A stretch of 64,000 nucleotides of DNA from contig JAJTUP010000085.1 in the NCBI GenBank assembly GCA_021399435.1, positions 1 to 64,000 of the forward strand, written 5' to 3'. Positions 20,511-30,918 of this stretch are shown piece by piece. The DNA comes from Diaporthe sp. PMI_573 (taxonomy: Eukaryota; Ascomycota; Sordariomycetes; Diaporthales; Diaporthaceae). Both the position numbers and the translations under genes were made by a program. The stretch's first letter is position 1; every line of letters begins with the position of its first letter. The notes under the pieces are model-generated. The model was given only the letters and a program-made list of their open reading frames with translations, had not been told where the DNA came from and searched no databases.

Positions 20511-21486
20511 CTTGGAATTTATGGCTTTTTTGAGACGCCCTCCAAGAACTTCTTACTCATCACGATTGTCCTAGAGCCCAAAAGGACCGGACAGGGATCA
20601 TTTGTTCGTCAGCAGTCATGGGACTTGTAAGGATAAGACTCGATGTGGGTGTATTCTAGTCGCTGAAAGCGGCATACAACCAAGAAGCGGATAATCTCGA
20701 CTTCTTCTTCGTGAATAAATTGACATGAAAGCAATTGTTTCTTTTCTGCTACTGTGTGGCATGTATGAATGTCCTGAGAGAAATGAAGAACTGCAGTGAG
20801 TTGCGAGGGACTCGTTTGTCTCCAGTCAGTGTGGCGCTATTCTCTCAAACCATGCCGCCAAGGAGGCGAAGAAGGCTGAAATGACGGCCGCTACGAGAGC
20901 TGCCACCAGGTTCTTCGCATCCACGAGACCCTCCACCCACAAGTCGGTCATGGGTACAATCTTCAGTGTGATAATCTCGCCACGATGGCGCCACCCATTG
21001 TTCTTGCCCTCCACTCACGCAGCGAGCTCCTCGGCAGGCGCCTTTCGAGCGACAAGACTTTTATGAACTCGTCGCAGCCGCCAGGAGCAGGGTACGTTAC
21101 AAACTGAAATCATCTCGCCCTCGGCACAGTCGGGCTTGCTCCCGCTGTCATCTTCGGCTAAATCCGTGGTGTTCCGAGCGTGCCTGATATCGTCGGCCCT
21201 GTCAATCAGGCAGGTCAACTCCAACTGCTTAATCACCAATCCGAGCTCCTCCTCAATCTCCTTGGCGGCAACGCCGGCGAAGTTACTATCGCCGTCGATT
21301 AATGCCAGTGATTAGCGCGGAGAAACTAATGCTTCCGATCGCAATGCGCGGCTGAACGGTCAGCAACGCATAGGCATCATCCACCGCGTCGGCGTCAACA
21401 GCTGCACATCATCCAGGATGAGCACCAAAAGCATGGCCACAGCAAGTCCACGCAGGAAGACGGTACCAGGCAGCCGGTTCTCGACG
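20511..21486. other. intergenic or decayed 5' part of the NLR relic
   Basis: No intact gene is seen. The right part (about 21380-21486) may encode the eroded start of the alpha/beta-hydrolase domain that becomes recognisable from 21487. Confidence 0.35.
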
Positions 21487-24143
21487 TCAGCGTCGAGACG
21501 TCTGCGGCCAAGACGATTTTCTCCCCGATGATCTCCACACAGCGGCTCGCGGAAACATTCGCATCTACTTCTACAACCACGACTCATTCTGGAAGCGCGA
21601 CGCTGTATGTGGGCGACTAGATAGCCTCGCGAATGAGCTTCTGGTGCATATCAAGGGGGAAATTCGTGTCTCTTCGGCGGTCAGTTTTGACGACCAGCTC
21701 CTGAGGATTCTGCTGACTGGTCTAACTTTAGGAGCGAAGCCGAAACTTGATTTTTGTAGCACACAGCTACGGTGGCCTCTTGGTCAAGAAGGTAGTGTGA
21801 AGACAGCCCTTTGAAACGATTTAGCTAACCAAAGTAGGCACTTATCCGAGCCAAGGGGAGCTCAGACTTTGGCTCCATTGCTGAATAGACCAGTGCAATC
21901 CTCTTCTTGGGCACGCCACATCACGGGTCCAACTTCGGGACATGGGGATGGTGGGCGGCGCAAGCTCTCCGGCCCCTCGGTTCGAACCCACGGATTTTAG
22001 TCAACCTAGAATGCCAGTCCATTGATCTGTTTGATCTACACGATAAATTTGCCAGGCGTGCTGCGCATGTCAGCGTATTCAACTTCTTCGAAAAGCGGCC
22101 AACAGAAGTTCGTCGGCTATGGCTTTTTCGGAAACGTCAATTTGTAAGTACGGCTGATATTCTCCACAGGACGGCGCTAATACCATGGATAGTATGTTCG
22201 TGAGCAGTCTGCCGCGTATCCCGGGCCGAACGTTCGTGGGACTCTCTGAAGATCACTACGGGCTCAACAAATTTAGCTTTAAGAGCGAAAGTTACAACTC
22301 TATACTCAGTGTACTTCGCGATGTGACATCTCTAGCTCGGTTGGGAAAGCATTACTATGCGGTTCCATTTGGCAGGGTGCACACCTACACTGAACGGACT
22401 GAGCTGTCGGGGGAACTCGAGCAAAAGCTGCAAATAACACACGAGAATGCAAATGTTCCGCACGCTGTTTCCATACACGGATTAGGTGGCACCGGCAAGT
22501 CCCAGCTGGCGCTAGATTACGCTGAAAACCACAGAGATAAATATAACCCCATCCTCTGGATCGATGCGACAAACGAGGAGGATATTCGGTCCAGTTTCAA
22601 GCAATGTGCTATGGAACTTGGGCTCCCAGAGAAGCCTGTTGAGGCAAATACACGCCTATCTTCAGACCCTACAGTTCGAACGGTATTGTAGTGGCTTCGA
22701 GAGGCAGATGACGAATGGCTGGTGGTTATCGATAATGCCGATGACTTCAATTCGGGAATCTCGATGATCATGCCAAAAGGGGAGCGAGGGACTATTATCA
22801 TCACCAGCCAAGACGTAGAAAGCGCAAGACTGGTCCCTGAAGCCTGTGAAAAAGTTCGAGTTGGCACCATGTGTCGGGAGGAAGCAACCTCGCTTCTTCT
22901 GCGACATCTGAGGCTCGATGCAAAGACGATTTCTGAGAGAGTCCAACGCAATTGCGACGAGATAGCGAAGAAGCTTGGATTTCTGCCGCTGGCTCTTGAA
23001 CTCGCAGGTGCCTATATCAGCAGTGACGATGATAAAGAGAGTGCTCTTTCCCAATACCTTATAGACTATGAGAGACACCACAGTGAACTTCTGAGCCAGC
23101 AGGATTTCATGGATCTACTACCAACAAAAAAGACTATCCGTACAGTGTGGGACACAACACTACAGAAGATTACAGGCAGCATCCAGGCCTTGACGTCGAC
23201 AAAGTTTTGATATTTCTTGGATTTTTCAAGGGCACTGTCATCCCGAATGAGATCTTCCGCCTGGCAAGTCTTGGTATGCCGGCGGTAGATATCGAACTGG
23301 GCAACGACGAGAATGAAGGATTGCCAGCCGATCTCCGGCAATACATCCAACTCAACGAAGGAGAATGGCATCATTACCATTACCGACGTTGCACTAAGAT
23401 ACTACTCCGCTATAGCCTGCTGCAGCGAGCGGGAGGAGAGGGGGGACGGGGAAGGGGTGACCATGCATAGCCTAGTGCGGTGGCGGACCCAGGCTTTGGG
23501 TCAAGAAAAGTACCCAAATCGACCATGGCAGTGGCATTATATAGTGCTCATACTTGCAGTGTGTTGGAAAGTCAATCAGAACCAGCAGAGCCCTGAATTC
23601 CGTCAACACCTGATTGCGCACCTTCCGAGCATGAACGAGGATTATGGTGGCTGGGGCAAGAACTTGAAGAAGCATGAGTGTCTTGTGTGGAGGAAGCTTG
23701 GGGAAGTATACCATGACGAAGGCCGATGGAAGGAGGCGGAGGGGCTCCGGGTGAAGGTGGCGGAGGCAAGGAAGAGATTGCTTGGCGAGGAGCATCCTGA
23801 TACGCTTGCGAGCATGGCTGAACTTGCGTCGACCTACTGGAGCCAGGGCCGGTGGAAGGAGGCAGAAGAACTTGAGGTGGATGTAATGGAGGCGAGGAAG
23901 AGGGTATCTGGCGAGGAGCACCCCAAAACGCTTACCAGTATGGCAAACCTCGCGTTCACCTGGTACTCTCAAGGATATATCACTGATGCTATCAACTTGA
24001 TGGACTCGTGCATCCAAGCCAGCTGTAAAGTTTTGGGACCGGATCATCCAGATACCTCTTCGTCCATTGAGACCTTGGACACTTGGCGTGCCGAGCAAGT
24101 AAATCCCCTGGCCGCAGACTTGGGTTTATCTCACGATATATAG
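21487..24143 (+). pseudogene. alpha/beta-hydrolase - NB-ARC - TPR protein (fungal NLR), broken
   Basis: Order of parts: a serine-hydrolase domain (DFLPDDLHTAARGNIRIYFYNHD; LIFVAHSYGGLLVKK with the G/H-x-S-x-G nucleophile elbow; ILFLGTPHHGSNFGTWG); an NB-ARC NTPase with Walker A GLGGTGKSQLALDYA and Walker B EWLVVIDNADD; and a C-terminal pair or more of kinesin-light-chain-type TPRs (EEHPDTLASMAELASTYWSQ...). Fungal proteins of this design sense non-self or damage and trigger a response through the N-terminal domain. At least three introns (e.g. about 21788-21838 and 22144-22180) have GT...AG ends. Damage: in-frame TAG at 21886, TAG at 22689 where CAG (Gln) is expected before WLREADD, and frameshifts near 23170 and 23440. 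No full-length product is possible. Confidence 0.75.
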
Positions 24144-24540
24144 ATTATAGTCGCATTGATTTATTTCGTATTATCATGATTTACCTTTTTATACAGTACA
24201 GTAATTGAGATATTTGGCTTATTCTGCGTGCCTAGGCCGTTTGGCGGTCACCTCCTTTGAGCGAGCAATGCGGTGAGGTGATTAATTTGTTTAAACGCTG
24301 CCCCTACATGCATCTGTGTCTTCTCTCGCTTTGTTTTCTTGAGGCACCTGGAAAACCAGCTGGCATACCCGAAATTCATCTCAAGTCCAGCCATGTCGCT
24401 TCATGGTGTTTATCAACACTTAGTGTGAGACACAAGGGTGTATGTAAAGTTCAAGAATGGTGATTTGTGGGGGGGGGGGGACACAACTAATGGGAAAGCA
24501 AAGACGAGAGCCATGGACATTCTAAACAGTTTGGGTCTCT
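24144..24540. other. intergenic, no gene seen
   Basis: No gene is recognised. A run of about a dozen G residues lies near 24470. The start of this stretch is AT-rich 3' flank of the NLR relic. Confidence 0.4.
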
Positions 24541-24698
24541 GGCGCATTTCCAGCAAACTATTTCTGGCCTGTTAGTGATTTCTTCCCGAGTACTGCGTCG
24601 CTACAAATGTGATCTGCCAAGCCACGTAGGCCGCAGATACTACTAAAAACGTTAACTAAAAGATTTTGCGAAACCCATTTTGCCTTTCACTGTACTGC
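24541..24698. repeat. element B terminus, second copy, inserted in the NLR copy
   Basis: The reverse complement reads CAGTGAAAGGCAAAATGGG, TTTCGCAAAATCTTTTAG, TTAACGTTTTTAGTAG and TGGCTTGGCAGATCAC. This matches the element B sequence split at 5783-5821 and 7623-7690. It ends at TA followed directly by CTGCTTCACAGG, the point where the degenerate NACHT-WD40 copy begins. The 5' part of that copy has therefore been replaced by or separated by this transposon. Confidence 0.6.
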
Positions 24699-27600
24699 TT
24701 CACAGGACACAACTGGCCAGATTAAGACCTTAGCTCTTGCTGAAAATCGCATCAGCACCAACCCCAATACGCGCCAAGCCCAACTGGAAGAGATCACCAA
24801 CCAGGCCATACAACAGGCCGACGGAAAGCAGATCAAATATACTATATTAGGTTATGAGTTCGGTCTGAAGGACCAGATTTCACAAACAGCTCAGTTTATC
24901 AAAACCGTGAAGGGCCTGGTTGACGAGGCTGTTAAGGTGTCCCCTGAGGCATCCCTGGCCTGGGCCGGCGTCTGTGTCCTCCTCCCAGTCTTCACAAACC
25001 AGGGTGCAGCAGAGGAAGCTAACAGGAATGGATTGACATATATTACCTCTCGTATCCGCTTTTACGTTGAGCTTGAACATCTCCTTTGGCCCAACAATCT
25101 TAAGAGTAGGGGCTTAATAGAGGAGCTTAAGAGCCATCTGATCGACCTGTACCAGCATATCCTCGAGTTCCAGATTAAGACCGTTCTACAGTTCTACCAG
25201 ACGTGGATTGCTAAAGCGGGTTGAGATGCAATCTGTTATGATGATTGGGAGGGAATGGTTTCTAAGATCAAGGAACTAGAACAGACTATACAGGATAAAT
25301 CAAATATAGTAAACACATTTGCTTCACAGAAAACTCTTAAAGCGTTGAGCAGGGTAGCTGAAGAACAGTGTGATGACATCCGATCCTTGCTATTAGTCGC
25401 AACGGAGCACCTTTAAGTTGCTAAGGAGCATCGAGATGTTTTATCTCAACACTTTGCCGCTCATAAACACACCAAGCATATTTTACCTGTCCAATTTACA
25501 GACCTACACTAACAGACGAACAGCTAAATACTCAACACAATACTCAAGGATTACCCTCTAGCCCTTCCCATTGTTCACAAAGCACAACACAACAGTGCAG
25601 ACATTCAAGCCAGCCCAAAGTGCGAGGCTGGCACTTAAGTCCGCATGCAGCAAACAATTACCCCAACAGGTAGGTAACCCCTCCGCCGAACCCATCTTTT
25701 GGCTGGTAGGCCCCGCAGGGACCGGCAAATCTACCGTTGCGCACACGGTGGCCGATTCTTTCCACAACAAAGACCAACTAGCTGCTGATTACCTCTTCAA
25801 GAGAGGAGAGCAGGGCCGCAACAACACCGCTCAACTCTTTCCCACCCTTGCCACGCAACTAGCTGAGGCTGTCCCCTCCTTTAAAGGCTGTCCCCTCCCT
25901 TGAGGGCTGTCTTCGGAAATCGCTTGACAGTCTGGATAAAGAGGTAGTAGAAAAGAAGGCTCTTGAATTCCAATTCAACAAGCTCATATAGAAGCCTATG
26001 ACAGATATACTCTTTACTAATGCAAACTAATTGCCAAGAGTGATCGTTATCGACGTATTGGATGAGTGTAAGCGCCCTGAACACCTCCCGGATATTGTGA
26101 AATTACTATCCAAGTTCTGCATAATACGTTGGGTGCGCTTGTGTATATTGTTCACAAGTAAGCCTGATCCCAAGGTTATTAATGCATTTTAGCCTTTCCT
26201 GAAGAGAAAGATTGTTTGCAGCCTGGAGATCCACCGAGAATTCTCCCAGGATACTAAGGCCGACATTAAGGTCTTCCTGGAAAGGAGATTCGAAGAGATC
26301 AGAACAAAGCAAGGGGTGCTACAGGACTCTTGGCCCGGTGTTAAGGTCCTGGAGCACCTAGTTCAGCTGACCACAAGCCCTGAGCCGCTCTTCATCTATG
26401 CTGCGATGCTCTGCCGGTTCGTTTACAATGAGAAACGCCCAAAAAATCCCGAAGAAACAGTTAAAGCTATGGCTTGAGCAATGTGAAAAGAATAGGACCC
26501 AACTTGATCAGATATATAGCCCTATTCTCAGCCAGTTATTCCTTGGTAACGATGAAACGGAATCTGGTCAGCAGCTACAATTCCTGGGTGCCCTTATTCT
26601 TCTCGCAACTCCATTTCCGGCTGTATCGCTTACCCTGCTCTTAGATATAGATATAGATGATATCAACTAGTAGCTTCCGGAATTACATGCAGTATTAGAT
26701 ATCCCCACCGAGCCTCATAGTTCTATCCGGTTACTGTATAAATTATTTAGCGACTTTCTTCTCAACCCAGATAATTTAGGTGTAAATAAGTACTGGGTTA
26801 ACACCACAAAATTACACGCTATGCTGGCAATAAATTGTATTTAGCGCATGCAGGGGGGGGGGCTTAAACAGGATATCTGCGATATTTGTAAGCTGGGTGC
26901 ATCCAGAGACGACATTAACTAAAACATCCCTGTAGACCTCCGGTGTGCCTGCCTCTACTGGGTTTACCACTTGCAGCATAGCGGATGAGCGATGTATGAT
27001 GATATTATTGCGTTTCTCTATGAGCACTTCCTTCACTGGCTTGAGGCTCTCTTACTTCTAGGAAGGCTTTTAGATAGCGCCCTAGCGCTAAGGGAGCTCC
27101 GTGAGATAATAGAGGTTAGTACAGTCTCAATCTAAAAGTATTCTTGGGCTAACTTATATGGCACTTTCCTAAGACGAACTCAGAGCTGGGTAACTTTCTC
27201 AAGGATGCCACTAGGGTGATCTCGAGCTTTGGATCGATTCTTGAACACGCGCCTCTCCAGATGTATAGCACTGTGGTTTTATTCTCTCCGGTCCAAAGCT
27301 AAGTGCAACAAAAGTTTTGGGATCGACGCTTGCCAAGCCTCGCTACTGTTAAAGGTGTTAAATCTGTCTGGGACTCACACCGGCAGACGCTCGGGGGCCA
27401 TGGTGACAGGGTTTGCTCGGGGGCCTTCTCGCTCGACGGCCAGGTGTTGGCATCAGCGTCGTACGACGAGATAGTCCGGCTCTGGGACGCGGCCACAGGG
27501 GCCCACCTGCTGACGCTCAAGGGCTATACTAGGAGTCTTGCATTCGACCCAGCATCCAGCGCGCTACTAGTTACTGATTTCGGAACTGTCGACTTGATCT

Positions 27601-27836
27601 CGGAACTTCTTCTATGTGGATCACCTACTCCTGAGAGAATTGTTTCGAAGCCACCTTTCTCCGGCTTTGGCTTGAGCACGGATAATATTTGGATCGTGAA
27701 AGATAACGAAAGAATCGTCTGGCTCCCTTCAGAGTATAGACCGACAGCATCGTCTATAAGGAACTCAGTCATGTTCCTTGGCTGTGCTTCGGGCTATGTA
27801 CTTAGTATCGCATTTGCAACTAGCACTACTGTATAG
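24699..27836 (+). pseudogene. NACHT-WD40 NLR, degenerate copy of 53028-57836
   Basis: This is a diverged duplicate of the intact NLR. It begins at the equivalent of position 53490 and runs through the NACHT_N domain (VKGLVDEAVKVSPEASLAW), the P-loop (GPAGTGKST near 25725), the VIDVLDECK-like Walker B (near 26050) and the winged-helix part. The WD40 region holds a single recognisable repeat (GHGDRVCSGAF...YDEIVRLWD). The conserved C-terminal block (FDPASSALLVTDFGTVDL ... RIVWLPSEYRP) follows. Many stops and frameshifts interrupt it (e.g. TGA where the intact copy has CGA near 25222; several TAG/TAA), with many transitions. The exon 1 equivalent is missing, cut by the element B terminus. Similarity continues past the gene to about 28150. 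Confidence 0.85.
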
Positions 27837-28045
27837 TGAGAATCTTTTTTCTTTTTTTTCATAGATGATTTGATAGGGGTGTGGGGTGACCGGTTAATTT
27901 ATAGCTTATTTTGCTTCTCATTTCTTCGAATAGGTTCTCTTGCGTTCTCCCACATCTGTGATCCCAAAATAAAGCTTAGGCTGAAGATACAAGGGAGCAA
28001 CCCCATGATCACAGCTTGGAGTCATTCAACCACGATCGTTGCTGT

Positions 28046-28080
28046 ACACAGTGTGTATATTTCGCAAATTGACACTGTGT
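28046..28080. other. hairpin downstream of degenerate NLR (partner of 58071-58104)
   Basis: ACACAGTGT and ACACTGTGT form a 9-bp stem. It is the eroded counterpart of the 12-bp stem at the same distance downstream of the intact NLR, with flanking CTGTGTGGGG conserved in both. Confidence 0.5.
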
Positions 28081-28291
28081 GGGGTCATGCAGAGATTGAA
28101 AGATTGTTTTTCAAGAGGAAGCTATTTATGCTCTTAACTACTGTAGAAGCAATCATCATCAAATAAGGGTATATTAAAAACCTGGATAAGCGGTGGATTA
28201 TCATTGTTTACCTTTACTACAACCTGGATATTAGGAAGTGTAGTAGAGCAAGCTATAACTGCCTCGAGTAATCCTAGAAGGAGGAAATAGA

Positions 28292-28494
28292 TGTCACGGC
28301 CAGCGCGAGGTGCAGCATGGGAGCTGGGTCTATTGGCGCTATCAACGAATATTCTAAGCTAAAGAGAAAGAAGGAAAAAGGGAGAGCGAAGCTCATGCGA
28401 TCCCTGGACTGCGTAAAAGTCTTGACGCGACTGTGGGGCTTAGGCTTAGGGCCTTGTGACGGCCAGGGCTTGCTTGACCGTGGCTGCCGTCACA
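28292..28494. repeat. 203-bp dispersed repeat, copy 2 (solo LTR or MITE)
   Basis: Same family as 18157-18357, with TGTCACGGCCAGC and GCTGCCGTCACA ends. Flanking pentamers are ATAGA and AGAGA (4 of 5 identical), weakly suggesting a 5-bp target duplication as LTR elements make. It sits just after the end of the duplicated NLR segment. Confidence 0.7.
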
Positions 28495-28611
28495 AGAGAC
28501 ATCGAGTTTTATATTTCCGAAAATTATACGGCCCTCTAAGCCTTCCTAGATCTTCAATATACTTTCACTACTATATCCTTACTTTAATACTATAACTAGT
28601 TAAAACTATTA

Positions 28612-30472
28612 ACGTGAAACACCACCGAGCGACGCACCCCACCGAGCGACGCACTTTTCTAGACCACAACCACAACAACCTGAATTGCAGCACTACATCA
28701 ATTGAAATCGATCAAAACTAATCGGAACTAGATACATCAGATAATTATTCATCTTCTTCACATGTTCGCGCATTGTGTCCGGGCTTTCCGCAGTTGCCAC
28801 ACCGTCGCACAGTCGGTCCGCGGCGGACCGCCTCAACAGCGCCACCACTCATTTCACCAGCTGGCCGCTTCCCCTTCCCATTTGAATTAATTATCTCCCT
28901 TGCCTCTTGAGTACTAAGTGACCCTCCTGGCTGTAGATATGTTCTTTTGGCTAAGCGACGCTTTGAAAGTGCTGCATTTGCATCGCAAAGGGTCTTGTTC
29001 TCTTGTATTAAAAGGGACACCGCATGGGCTAATGACTGAGTACCTTTCGCCAGTCGATCAATAGCAGTTAAAATCGGTATTGGGGAGCTTCCCTGATGAT
29101 GAGAGATTTGATCCTTAATCAAAGTTGATTAAGAAACCACTTGTATTAAGTTATGTAGTGTCTGGGAGACCCAAGGTGCAGGTAGTGCTGGGGAGCCTGG
29201 TCGTAATAGTGGTATCCGCATCTTGATATATAGTTTGGAAAGTACTACTTCCCGGTTAAATAGAACAAGACCGGCTCCTTTGAAACTTCCTTTAATAGTT
29301 TCTGGCCTGAAAATCCTGTTGTGTGCAGCGTAGAAGGCGAGAAAGAACTCCGTCTTGTCAATGTGTGTAATCCGCGCCTTGCTATATTGGTTGATTTCTC
29401 CACCATATGCCTCTTTCAGCGGACTAAAACACCCAACATCTAGTGGCTGAAGTAGATGAGATGAATGAGGAGGCATGCAGAGAGTAATAATCTTCTTCTT
29501 GCTGCAAAATCTCTCAAAATCCGTAGTATGGTGGCTCCCATGGCCGTCGAGGATTAACAGCCGATAGACACCTTTTTTTCGTGGTGCAGTGCATTTTTCG
29601 AAATGCTCAATCCATGCCAGTGCAATTTCATCGTTTGTCCATCCATTTGGGCTTGTTTCGATTATCCAGTCGTCGGGGAGGCCGCCCTCAGTATACCAAC
29701 TCGCAAGGTGGACCTTAGCCTTTACAACCAACATTGGCGGCGCGCACCACCCATCCGCGCTAACCAATTCAATACCTGTTGCCCATTACCGATTTCCAGG
29801 CTGTATTGATTTTGCTTGTCCACGTCGATCTGCACCGGTAACCACTGTTTTGGGTGAACCAACACCCATCATAAAGCCCGTCTCGTCAAAGTTATAGGTA
29901 TCGCCATCTAAGATCCCGTATTTCGCACGTGTGTTTGAGACAAGGTCAAACCACCCGTTTATTATATCTGGATCTTCGCATAGGGCCCTTTGGTAGTCGT
30001 ACATGCGATTGACGCGTGTTTTGAGACGTGATTCCGACGCGACGAATCTTTGCGCCCAGTGCTTTCCCATGGTGCCGCCATCGCGGTCACGGAGCAGCGT
30101 GTTGGCCAAATCTTCCACATCAGCGAGGACCAGCGAATATCCTCGGGAATCCCAGTCAAGTACATATTGAACAATGACCTCCTCTTCTGTTTTTGTCAAT
30201 CTCTTGCAGTTGGGGTGGGTATCTTGTCGTGCAATTCGGCCGGCCATTCTGTGACGGAGGGTGGCTTCGGGTATATCGTACATTCGAGATGCACGTCGCC
30301 TGCTTAGTTTTGGGTTGTTTTGAATAGCTTGGATAGCAAGCTGAATAATGTATTCTTTTGTTTTGCCCATTTTGAGATGTGGCGCGAGAAAACGCGGTTA
30401 GAAGGTGGACTATGACAGTTTCCGGAAAAGCGCGTCGCTCGGTGGGGTGCGTCGCTCGGTGGTGTTTCGCGT
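28612..30472. mobile_element. Fot1-like (pogo) transposon with intact ends
   Basis: Inverted terminal repeats start ACGYGAAACACCACCGAG and each contain the motif CACCGAGCGACGCAC twice in tandem. TA flanks both ends (28610-28611 and 30473-30474). Total 1861 bp. The interior is one transposase gene on the minus strand that has been stopped by two nonsense codons. The right end lies about 450 bp upstream of the Argonaute start. Confidence 0.9.
28745..30370 (-). pseudogene. Fot1-like transposase with two nonsense codons
   Basis: One frame of 542 codons runs from ATG 30370 to 28745. It has an HTH_psq/CENP-B DNA-binding half (KEYIIQLAIQAIQNNPKLS; YDIPEATLRHRMAG; TKTEEEVIVQYVLDW) and a DDE_1 half with all three acidic residues visible (YNFDETGF, LILDGHGSHHT, SHLLQPLDVGCF). 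A C-terminal CCHC knuckle follows (CGNCGKPGHNARTC). Two TAA codons break it: near 29785 (PGNR*WATGIE) and near 29127 (VVS*STLIKDQ). The second aligns with Gln in the 5.8-7.6 kb relative (SQTELIK), a CAA-to-TAA change as expected of RIP. No frameshift is present, so decay is recent or light. The transposase cannot be made full length. Confidence 0.85.
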
Positions 30473-30918
30473 TATAACTAAAGACTAATACTTTAAAGAA
30501 CAGTATTACTAGAATCTACTCTTAACTTTATAAGGAAAATAGTAAACAAGTCTAGTACACTATTACCTTCTGTTGAACGAAATAGCCGCTACACTAGAAA
30601 TAACCACCAAAAGCAACATGCTGCAATTACAGCTACTCTAGAGAGCTTATATTTAGGTGTCAACGTCACCTGTTCTATACCTTCTAGTCTTAGAAACTTA
30701 CTAATAATCTCGGGGCCTCGTAAAAGCACGATGCACTTGGCGATAATGTGCTTCACACTCTTGCGGGCTGTGCGGAACCAGAAAGCCGTGTTCCAAGAGC
30801 CATTTCTTGCATCGGTATTCCTTACCTCACTATCGTTGTCTCGAGCCGTTCTAGCGTCTATAATATCCAAGCCTCGCCTGTGTGCCCCGTGGTCTAGTAA
30901 AAACTCAAAGTACCGACG
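30473..30918. promoter_or_regulatory. upstream region of the Argonaute gene
   Basis: This 446-bp AT-rich stretch separates the Fot1-like element from the Argonaute start codon. I see no ORF worth calling. It must hold the Argonaute promoter unless that begins inside the transposon. No specific factor site is identified. Confidence 0.35.
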
